Assembly (NCBI GenBank): GCA_021812245.1
Contig: JAKAOK010000007.1
Location: 1-64,000 of the forward strand
Direction of reading: 5' to 3'
DNA length: 64,000 nucleotides
Source of the DNA: a bacterium
GTDB taxonomy: Bacteria > SZUA-79 > Acidulodesulfobacterales > Acidulodesulfobacteraceae
Part shown: one piece after another, positions 30,414 to 38,121 of the stretch
How the letters are laid out: each line of letters starts with the position of its first letter
Position numbering within the stretch: position 1 is the first letter of the stretch
Notes under the pieces: generated by a model
Told to the model about the DNA's origin: nothing
Database searches by the model: none
What the model saw: the letters and a program-made list of their open reading frames with translations, nothing else
Program-made: the position numbers and the translations under genes

Positions 30414-31325
30414 TTAAATTCCTTCCTTTGAAAGCTCGGAAAATATCTTTTTTGTTTTATCCGATATGTCTGAAGGTATATCGACGAATACGGTAACTAT
30501 TAAATCGCCGGTTTTTTTCCCCGAAACATCCGTAGCCCCTTTTTTAGAAATACGGAACTTTGTCCCGTTTTGGGTTCCGGCAGGGACGGTAAGCATAAAC
30601 TTGCCGTCTATTGCGGAGATTTCTACCTTTGCTCCAAGAACGGCTTCGGTTAATTTTATTTTTTTATTAACGTAGATATCGTTTTCTTTTCTTTCGTATA
30701 TGTTATCGTTTAAAACCGAAATCGTAATATATAAGTCGCCGTTAGCGCCTCCATTGAAACCCGAGGACCCTTTTCCGGAAAGTTTTATTTTTCCGCCGTT
30801 CGAAATTCCCGCAGGTATCTTTATCTTTATCTTTTCACCGTTTAAATTTATTATTCTTTCGGCGCCCTTGACGCTTTCCGCGACCGATATTTCAAGCGAA
30901 GCGTTCAAATCGTTTCCTTTTGCCGGTCCATTTTTTCTTCCAGACCTGTTAAAAAGGTCCGAGAATATATCCTCGAAGTTAACCCCCTCCCCTCCGCCGG
31001 CATTGTTGTAATTATAATTGAAGCCGGAAGCGCCGCCTCCGGAATAGTCGTAGTAATATTGTCCCTGTGAAGCTCCGCCACCCGCGCCGGCATTTTTATA
31101 GTTGAAATAATTGGTTCCAAGTTCATCGTATTCTTTTCGTTTTTTTTCGTCTTTTAGAATGTCGTATGCTTCCTGAAGTTCTTTAAATTTCGATTCGGCG
31201 GTTTTATCGTTAGGATTGACGTCTGGGTGGTGTTTTCTTGCTAATTTTCTGTACGCTTTTTTTATTTCGTCCGCGGAAGCGGTTTTACCGACGCCGAGTA
31301 TTTTATAGTAATCTTTATATTCCAT
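30414..31325 (-). CDS. DnaJ-class co-chaperone (CbpA-type, no zinc-finger domain)
   Basis: J domain [36 protein letters not shown] region; C-terminal domains without CxxCxGxG. Confidence 0.93.
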   Translation of the reverse strand: MEYKDYYKILGVGKTASADEIKKAYRKLARKHHPDVNPNDKTAESKFKELQEAYDILKDEKKRKEYDELGTNYFNYKNAGAGGGASQGQYYYDYSGGGASGFNYNYNNAGGGEGVNFEDIFSDLFNRSGRKNGPAKGNDLNASLEISVAESVKGAERIINLNGEKIKIKIPAGISNGGKIKLSGKGSSGFNGGANGDLYITISVLNDNIYERKENDIYVNKKIKLTEAVLGAKVEISAIDGKFMLTVPAGTQNGTKFRISKKGATDVSGKKTGDLIVTVFVDIPSDISDKTKKIFSELSKEGI

Positions 31326-31424
31326 ATTGTTTTAATAATATCAGAAACCGTAAAAAAATTCAATATGCCGCCCCCTAACCGCTTCTTGTGGAAATAGCGA
31401 AAGAGGTCAGGGGAGCGTTTAGGG

Positions 31425-31443
31425 TAAGCGCAAACTGCGCTCA
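31425..31443 (-). promoter_or_regulatory. Candidate bSECIS hairpin downstream of the precursor UGA (hypothesis)
   Basis: Minus strand UGAGCGCA-GUU-UGCGCUUA (8 bp with one G:U), 12 nt after the UGA at 31458-31456, GU in apical loop, no following U-tract. Confidence 0.35.
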
Positions 31444-31455
31444 TTTGCATTCCTT

Positions 31456-31560
31456 TCAGGAGTAGCACGAATCCTTTAAGCCGTATCCCTCGGTAATTAA
31501 AGCGTAAAATTCTTCCGCGGGGATTTCAAGAAACAGCGGCGCATTATAGATCTTTTTCAT
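31456..31560 (-). CDS. RiPP precursor peptide (34 aa to first UGA; possible Sec extension to the UGA at 31443-31441)
   Basis: MKKIYNAPLFLEIPAEEFYALITEGYGLKDSCYS*; strong SD AAGGAGGTGA 5-6 nt upstream; start overlaps the end of the PqqD-like ORF; next to radical SAM/SPASM gene; shorter than the ORF track cutoff. Confidence 0.75.
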   Translation of the reverse strand: MKKIYNAPLFLEIPAEEFYALITEGYGLKDSCYS

Positions 31561-31840
31561 AAAGCTCACCTCCTTTTTCATTGTCGTTGTCATAAATATA
31601 TTTTTTATCTAAAAGAATGCGCACCAATCCTTCAAAATCCTTTTCCGCCTCCGTTATTGTTGCGTCAAAGCTTTCCGTTATGTTTAATAGTATGTCTTCA
31701 TCCGTATTTTTCCCGTCGCAAAGCGATAAAATTTCATACGATAATTCGTTAAGTTTATAAATATTACCGCTTATATTGTCGAAAAGCATAAAATTCTCTT
31801 CGTCCTGTTTTAAAGATACGGTATCCGCAAGTATTAGCAT
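31544..31840 (-). CDS. PqqD-family RiPP recognition element/peptide chaperone
   Basis: 98 aa; FMLFDNISGNIYKLNELSYEILSLCDGKNTDEDILLNITESFD. Confidence 0.85.
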   Translation of the reverse strand: MLILADTVSLKQDEENFMLFDNISGNIYKLNELSYEILSLCDGKNTDEDILLNITESFDATITEAEKDFEGLVRILLDKKYIYDNDNEKGGELYEKDL

Positions 31841-31901
31841 TTATTTCTCCCGTAATAAACATAATCATATTATATTTATTATATTATATTGTTATATTCG
31901 G

Positions 31902-32921
31902 CTATATCCAGCATTGCGGGTCTTTAGAGTTTAAATCTCTATTATAATAATAGCTTATAGCTTTACACCCCCCGCACTTGTCGGCGTGGCTGCAACCTGC
32001 ACATCCGTTCTCCCCGTTCCTTTTTCTTAACTTCCACAAAATATCGGAGTTGTACCATACCTTAAAGAGTCCGTCGGTTAAAATATTTCCGAGCGGGAGA
32101 TAAAGCCTTCTGCATGGAAGCAGGGCGCCGTCATGCAGTATGCATAGCGACGATAAGCCTGCAGGGCAATATCCGCCGGCATTTTCGTCTATCAGATTCC
32201 ATAGCGGGCGGGATACTGAAAGTTTAGTATTTTTATTTTTAAATTCTGTTTTTGCACTGGCGTAAACATCGAAATAAACGTTTTTTAGGTCGGAAGCTTC
32301 GATGAAAAATTCATCCCTTTCTATATCGCTCATAGCCGTCATTCTTTCCACCGTTAAAGCATCTATGTTTAGCAAGGCGGCGAGTCTCGGCATATTGGAT
32401 GCCGATCCGATATTTTTTTTATGAAGAGTGAACATTACCGCGGTTTTAATTCCGGAATTTTTAAGCATTTTAATAGAATTTATCGTTTTCAAAAATGTTC
32501 CTTCTCCTCTGACGCCGTCATGGGATTCTTCATCATGTCCATCGAGGGAAACTTGAACTTCGGCTAATTTTTTATAATTTTTAATCTTTTTAATCAGTGT
32601 GTTATCGATAAGCGTTCCGTTGGTCAAAATCGCAATATTTTTGAAATTATCCGAGCTTTCAATCATATCCATTAAATAAAAAAGTCCTTCTGGTTTCAAA
32701 AAAGGTTCTCCTCCGGTAAGGGAAACGAAACATTTCATTTTCCATTTTGCCATCGCTTCATCTAATTTCAGAAATATATCCTTTAAAATATTTAAATCTA
32801 AGGTTTTATGATTATAATCGTTTTGATAGCAATGGACACATCTCAGGTTGCATGAGTCTATAAAATGCCATTGCACGTAAAAATCTTTATTTATATTTTT
32901 TTTATCGTTGTATCCGTCCAT
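31902..32921 (-). CDS. Radical SAM/SPASM peptide maturase
   Basis: CNLRCVHC, SLTGGEPFL, and SPASM cysteines CPAGLSSLC...CRR...CAGCSHADKCGGCKA. Confidence 0.93.
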   Translation of the reverse strand: MDGYNDKKNINKDFYVQWHFIDSCNLRCVHCYQNDYNHKTLDLNILKDIFLKLDEAMAKWKMKCFVSLTGGEPFLKPEGLFYLMDMIESSDNFKNIAILTNGTLIDNTLIKKIKNYKKLAEVQVSLDGHDEESHDGVRGEGTFLKTINSIKMLKNSGIKTAVMFTLHKKNIGSASNMPRLAALLNIDALTVERMTAMSDIERDEFFIEASDLKNVYFDVYASAKTEFKNKNTKLSVSRPLWNLIDENAGGYCPAGLSSLCILHDGALLPCRRLYLPLGNILTDGLFKVWYNSDILWKLRKRNGENGCAGCSHADKCGGCKAISYYYNRDLNSKDPQCWI

Positions 32922-33192
32922 TTTTTATTTTATATATTTAGTATTAATAAGCCCGATTTATATTATTATCCGTTTCTATAAACTATACCGCATAATTTTC
33001 AATTTTCAATTTTTAAGATGAAGAATATAGATAAACTCCCGATAAAAAACAGAAAAAAACTATTGATTTTTTTTTAAATAATGATATATATATATATTAT
33101 GTAAAAATTAATCAATTTATCTAATCCGGATAATCCGGTTTTAAAAGCCAATTAATTTAATCTTATTTTAATTTTTAAGGAGAGAGTTTACG

Positions 33193-33741
33193 ATGAACAA
33201 AAAAACAAAGATCGGCCTTTCTATTCTTGGTTTAGTTTTCGGCGTTTCTGCCGTCCTTTCAGGATGCGCCCCAAAAGTAACAAAAACGTCCTCGAGCGCC
33301 CTGCCGCCGGCACAAAAGCCAGCCGCCGCGACCGCAGTTAGTCCGCAGGTTCAACAGGCGCCTTCTTACATGAAAAAGTATCCGTGGCTTGCAAATTACA
33401 ATATTCAAGCCAACTCCAACAACATTCATTTTGCTTTCGACAAATCTATCCTTACCCCGCTCGATAAGATGATACTTAAAAAAGATGCGATTTATCTTAA
33501 GTATAATCCCAATGTTGCTATTCAGATTCAGGGAAACTGCGACAGAAGAGGTTCTGAAGCATATAACCTTGCCCTTGGATGGAGAAGAGCTAATGCTGCT
33601 AAAGCATACCTTCAGGACCTTGGCGTCGCGGCAGGCAGGCTCAAAACAATCAGCTACGGAAAAGAAAAACCTTTATGCAGGGCGCATACGAGAGTATGTT
33701 ACGCGATAAACAGAAGAGACCATTTTGCGGTTGCTAAATAA
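33193..33741 (+). CDS. pal: Peptidoglycan-associated lipoprotein (OmpA-like)
   Basis: Lipobox VLSGCA; IHFAFDKS..., IQGNCDRRGSEAYNLALGWRRANAAKAYL, ISYGKEKPLC. Confidence 0.92.
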   Translation: MNKKTKIGLSILGLVFGVSAVLSGCAPKVTKTSSSALPPAQKPAAATAVSPQVQQAPSYMKKYPWLANYNIQANSNNIHFAFDKSILTPLDKMILKKDAIYLKYNPNVAIQIQGNCDRRGSEAYNLALGWRRANAAKAYLQDLGVAAGRLKTISYGKEKPLCRAHTRVCYAINRRDHFAVAK

Positions 33742-33776
33742 ACGGCAACTCCCTAAAGTTTTAAGTTAAAATTTAG

Positions 33777-33812
33777 CCCTGAATAAATTAATAATTTATT
33801 CAGGGTTTTTTA
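33777..33812. terminator. Bidirectional intrinsic terminator between pal and the convergent bioC-like gene
   Basis: CCCTGAATAAATT-AAT-AATTTATTCAGGG followed by TTTTTTATTTTTTTT. Confidence 0.9.
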
Positions 33813-34619
33813 TTTTTTTTTAAGCGTCAGGTATGCGATATTGTAAGTGCAGAAGACCATTCCATTGCTATTGCGGTAACATTTGTCGTAATTAATAAGC
33901 CCTTTCCTTAAGAAAGCCGTTTCGCATATTTTTTCGTTAACCGCATTTTTTGCTCCAAGCATATTTATTCTTTTTAGGAGCTGCAAAGAAGACCCTGCGG
34001 TTTCTATATATTCTATGGTTTTGGAATAGTCGGCCTTTAAGCCCGCCGGACCAATTTTTTCGTTAAAATATTCTAACTTTAGAAACTTATGGAGTTTTAT
34101 TACGTTTTCATTTTCGGTGTTTTTAAAATTTTCTTCTAATTCTTTTAATGTTCCGTAAATTAAAAAAGACAGGATAATAATTCCGCCGTCTTTTAATATT
34201 GAATTGCATCTATTGAGGAAATAATCTATATCGTTGAGCCAGTGCAGAGTCATATTCGATAATATGACGTCAAATTTCTTGTCTTTTAAAGGCAGAGATT
34301 CCGCGTCTCCGCAAATTAAACACGCATTATCCGCCGCATCGCCGGACACTCTTATTTTTCTTTTTGCTTCCTTAAGCAGTCCAAAGGCAAGGTCTAATCC
34401 TAAATAATCGAAAGAATTTTCCGTGGCGGCGTCTTTAACCGCAAAATATCCCTGCGCCGTTCCGCATCCTATATCGAGTATATTCAGCCGCCTTTTATCA
34501 TAATTATAATTTTTTATAGATTGAGATATCATTTTGAGGGTTATATTATGATAGGATGTATAATTGTCGTAATCTTTAGCTTCGGAAAAATTTTTTTTAA
34601 CTTTATGTTTATTTATCAT
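33810..34619 (-). CDS. bioC: SAM-dependent methyltransferase, probable malonyl-ACP O-methyltransferase BioC
   Basis: NILDIGCGTAQGYFAV, LSNMTLHWLNDIDYFL; adjacent to bioF. Confidence 0.82.
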   Translation of the reverse strand: MINKHKVKKNFSEAKDYDNYTSYHNITLKMISQSIKNYNYDKRRLNILDIGCGTAQGYFAVKDAATENSFDYLGLDLAFGLLKEAKRKIRVSGDAADNACLICGDAESLPLKDKKFDVILSNMTLHWLNDIDYFLNRCNSILKDGGIIILSFLIYGTLKELEENFKNTENENVIKLHKFLKLEYFNEKIGPAGLKADYSKTIEYIETAGSSLQLLKRINMLGAKNAVNEKICETAFLRKGLINYDKCYRNSNGMVFCTYNIAYLTLKKK

Positions 34620-34630
34620 ACGTTTTACAT

Positions 34631-35845
34631 TTAATTGCCCATATTCAATTTTACCTTATCGACTATCTCTTTTAAAGCATTCTCAAGCATTGCGCCGTTT
34701 ATCGCCGCATTTATGCCGAGCCTTAATCTTGCGCTTTTTTTAGGAACAGCGGGGTATCTTACCGCCTTGAGATAAATGCCGGCTTTTAACAATTCTTTTT
34801 CTATTAAAACGGCTTTATCTTCTTCTCCTATTAGTATGGGAATTATGTGAGTCGATGAATTCAGAGTGTTCAATCCCGACCCGCTTATATATTCGCGGGC
34901 AAATTCGGAGTTATCTCTTAATATTTGGACTATTCCGGGGTTTTCCTTTATTAACCTTAAGGCTTCAAGAGCCGAAGCGGCTGACGCAGGAGGTATGCCG
35001 GTAGAAAATATGAATGCTCTGCTGAAATTAATCAGATATTCTATTATTAAACGATTTGAAATAGCGAAAGCCCCGTTTGATGCCAGAGCTTTGCCCAGAG
35101 TTCCTATGATTATATCGGGTTTTACTTTATGAAAATCGGCGCTTCCGCCCCCTTTTTCTCCGATAGTCCCTGTTGCATGGGCGTCATCGACGATGCTTAA
35201 AGCATCGTATCGTTTTGCTATACTTAAAATACCCGGCAAATCGGGGATATCTCCGTCCATACTGAAAACGCCCTCGGTTATAACGAGCTTTATTTCATAG
35301 TCTTTATGCCTGCTTAATGCGCTTTCTAGATGGTTTAAATCGTTATGTTTAAAACTTTTGAATTTTACGCCGGATGACATAACTCCATCGATAATCGATG
35401 CATGGGAAAGTTCGTCAAAAGCTATGAATGTTTTTAAAGGAGAAACGTTTGACAGAGACCTGATTATTCCCGTATTAGCTTGATAGCCCGAAGGATATAA
35501 GATGCAGTCTTCATAGCCTCCCTTGAATTCGCACAATTCTTTTTCTAGTTCCCGATGTATATCGGAATGGCCGCATATTAAAAAAGAAGACGAGGCTGAA
35601 GTTCCATATATACCGACGGCTTTTTTAGCCGCATTTTTTATTTTTTCGTTTTTAGAAAACCCTAGATAATCGTTTGTTGCAAGATTAATGGTTCCGGTGC
35701 TATAATTAAATTTGTTATAAATATTTTTATCGGCGCAAGTTTTTAGGTTATATTTATCGAAGCTTATTTCGGGAATTTCTCTATAGAGCCCCAGCTTTTT
35801 ATTTTTTTCGATTTTGCTTGAGATTAGTTCGGATAATAAAGACAT
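34631..35845 (-). CDS. bioF: 8-amino-7-oxononanoate synthase
   Basis: NYLGF, VDDAHATGTIGEKGGGSADF, GTLGKALASNGAF. Confidence 0.93.
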   Translation of the reverse strand: MSLLSELISSKIEKNKKLGLYREIPEISFDKYNLKTCADKNIYNKFNYSTGTINLATNDYLGFSKNEKIKNAAKKAVGIYGTSASSSFLICGHSDIHRELEKELCEFKGGYEDCILYPSGYQANTGIIRSLSNVSPLKTFIAFDELSHASIIDGVMSSGVKFKSFKHNDLNHLESALSRHKDYEIKLVITEGVFSMDGDIPDLPGILSIAKRYDALSIVDDAHATGTIGEKGGGSADFHKVKPDIIIGTLGKALASNGAFAISNRLIIEYLINFSRAFIFSTGIPPASAASALEALRLIKENPGIVQILRDNSEFAREYISGSGLNTLNSSTHIIPILIGEEDKAVLIEKELLKAGIYLKAVRYPAVPKKSARLRLGINAAINGAMLENALKEIVDKVKLNMGN

Positions 35846-35948
35846 AGGCGATTATTATAATAACATATTTACATATTAAATTAAATCTTTAAATTAAACC
35901 CCAAATTAAACAGCATAATAATAAAATAATAAACAGTAAAATCAAATA

Positions 35949-36719
35949 ATGGAAAAGAATTTTGAATTGACCGCCGTAGATTTATATCCTGAAATTATGA
36001 ATATTTACGGGGATAGAGGGAATATTATTTATTTTAAATACAGATGTTCCCTTTACGGAATCGATATAAAAACTTATGATGTTTCTATGGTAAAGGGTTC
36101 GGAAAAAGAATGCGGCGAAGCCGATATTTTTTTTATGGGTGGAGGGCAGGATGCCGAACAGGCATTAATTTACGAAGATTTTATCAACAATAAGAAAAAT
36201 ATTTTAACCGAAGCGGTGGAAAATAATAAAATAATGCTGGCGGTATGCGGCAGTTATCAGCTGTTATGCGATTATTACAAATCTACAGACGGCAAAATAA
36301 TAAAAGGTATTTCAATATTTAAGGGTTATACGGAATCTAAACCCCCCAGATTAATCGGAAATATAGCAGTCAAAGCCGGCGATTTCATTCTGGCAGGATT
36401 CGAAAATCACGGCGGCAGGACTTATTTGGAAAAGGGGCAGAATGTTTTAGGCAGAGTCTTGAAAGGATGCGGAAACAACGGAGAAGATAAAACCGAAGGG
36501 GCAAGGGCAGGAAATTTTTTTGGAACATACCTGCATGGAAGTTTTCTGCCGAAAAATTTTGCCTTTTGTGATTATCTTATAGATACGGCGCTAAAAAACA
36601 GATACGGGGTCAGGCTTTCCGAAGCCGCAAAAAGAAACGGGGTTAACATTAATAATATAGACAGCGATTTTGAAATAAAAGCAAGAAAAGATATTGCCGA
36701 TTTGAGAAAATTTGTTTAA
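35949..36719 (+). CDS. gatD: GatD-like class I glutamine amidotransferase (lipid II isoglutaminyl synthase glutaminase subunit)
   Basis: PEIMNIYGDRGNIIYFKYRC, MGGGQDAEQ, AVCGSYQLL nucleophile, GTYLHGSFLPKN histidine. Confidence 0.82.
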   Translation: MEKNFELTAVDLYPEIMNIYGDRGNIIYFKYRCSLYGIDIKTYDVSMVKGSEKECGEADIFFMGGGQDAEQALIYEDFINNKKNILTEAVENNKIMLAVCGSYQLLCDYYKSTDGKIIKGISIFKGYTESKPPRLIGNIAVKAGDFILAGFENHGGRTYLEKGQNVLGRVLKGCGNNGEDKTEGARAGNFFGTYLHGSFLPKNFAFCDYLIDTALKNRYGVRLSEAAKRNGVNINNIDSDFEIKARKDIADLRKFV

Positions 36720-36720
36720 T

Positions 36721-37140
36721 TTAGATAGTTTTGCCGGTCTTTTTTTCTTTTTCGTATTTAACTTTTACTACCGTATTTAATCCGCCGCGGGATTCAAATT
36801 TTGCTTCTACTTCCATAAATTCAGGCTTGAGTATTTTTGAAAGGTCTTTAATAATTCTGTTTACGGCGTGCTCCTGAAGAATGCCTACGTTTCTGAAAGA
36901 CAAAAGATAATATTTTAAAGATTTCATCTCGACTAATTTTTTAGAAGGCAGATACGTAATCAGGAGCTCCGCCGTATCGGGAAGTCCCGTCCACGGGCAG
37001 ACTGACGTGAACTCCTTTGTCCCTATCGTTACGAGCGTGCCGCTTCCACGATATTGGAAATCCAATGTTTCTAAGACATCGGCATCAATATTTTTTTCCG
37101 ATAGGATGTCGAACCTTTTATTTATATATTTGTCTTCCAT
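36721..37140 (-). CDS. queF: NADPH-dependent 7-cyano-7-deazaguanine reductase QueF (short type)
   Basis: EFTSVCPWTGLPDTAELLITYLPSKKLVEMKSLKYYLLSFRN. Confidence 0.95.
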   Translation of the reverse strand: MEDKYINKRFDILSEKNIDADVLETLDFQYRGSGTLVTIGTKEFTSVCPWTGLPDTAELLITYLPSKKLVEMKSLKYYLLSFRNVGILQEHAVNRIIKDLSKILKPEFMEVEAKFESRGGLNTVVKVKYEKEKKTGKTI

Positions 37141-37242
37141 CGAGTTTTTTATTTTTATTTTTTATTTTTTATTTTATAATAATTAAGGTAATTAATTGAT
37201 TTTATCATAATTATTAAAGTGATTCCATATTAAAATTATTAA

Positions 37243-38088
37243 ATGAAATTTAACGATTCCCCTATAGGAATATTTGATTCCGGTCTTGGAGGGCTGACGG
37301 TTTTTAAAGAAATAAGGAAAATCTTGCCTTTAGAGGATTTGATTTATTTCGGCGATACGGCAAGGGTCCCCTACGGAAACAAGTCAAAAGAAACGATAAT
37401 TAAATATTCGTCCGAAATTTTAGGATTTTTAACCGGCAAGAAGGTCAAAATTGTAGTGGTTGCCTGCAATACTTCGTCGAGCGTGGCTTTAGAATATTTG
37501 CAAAACAAAACGGACGTTCCCGTATTCGGCGTAATAGAACCGGGAGCGAAAAAAGCGGTACAAACATCTTCGGGCGGAAATATAGCCGTAATAGGAACAT
37601 CCGCAACGATTAAAAGCAGGGCGTATTCAACGGCGATATATAAAGAAATTGCTTTTTTAAAAGGCGATAAGAGCCGTCTGTTCGGCAGCGGTTTTAAAAT
37701 TACGGAGAAAGCCTGCCCGCTTTTCGTGCCGCTGGTAGAAGAAGGATTTTTAAACCAAGAAATAACAAAAAGCGTCGTAACGCATTATTTATCTTCCTTA
37801 ACTGCCGAAAAACCGGCATGTCTCGTATTAGGGTGCACCCATTATCCCATCCTCAAAGACTTGATATCCGCCCAACTTGACGGAGATACGGAAATAATAG
37901 ATTCCGGCATAGAAACCGCCGGGGCGGTTAAAAATTATTTAGAGAAAAACGGGATGTTAAAATCCGGAGCGAAAAAAGGAGGTGAACTGTTTTTCGTCAG
38001 CGATGACATCGAGAAATTTAAAGAACTCGGCGGAAAATTTCTGGGAAGGCCGATAGAAAACGTCGGCTTAGCGGACGGTATAAAATAA
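37243..38088 (+). CDS. murI: Glutamate racemase
   Basis: PIGIFDSGLGGLTV, VACNTSS, LVLGCTHYPIL. Confidence 0.96.
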   Translation: MKFNDSPIGIFDSGLGGLTVFKEIRKILPLEDLIYFGDTARVPYGNKSKETIIKYSSEILGFLTGKKVKIVVVACNTSSSVALEYLQNKTDVPVFGVIEPGAKKAVQTSSGGNIAVIGTSATIKSRAYSTAIYKEIAFLKGDKSRLFGSGFKITEKACPLFVPLVEEGFLNQEITKSVVTHYLSSLTAEKPACLVLGCTHYPILKDLISAQLDGDTEIIDSGIETAGAVKNYLEKNGMLKSGAKKGGELFFVSDDIEKFKELGGKFLGRPIENVGLADGIK

Positions 38089-38121
38089 ATTTAACGCAGG
38101 ATAATTCATTACAATTTTATT

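Noticed and set aside
31262-31468. Track ORF (68 aa, minus strand) overlapping the candidate bSECIS region and the DnaJ start
   Set aside because: Different frame from the precursor, overlaps the dnaJ-like coding start, no domain; treated as spurious although a short AAAGGA precedes its internal ATG.
33063-33090. TTGATT-17-TATATA as promoter of pal
   Set aside because: Low-complexity TATATA tract makes chance matches likely; not strong enough to list.
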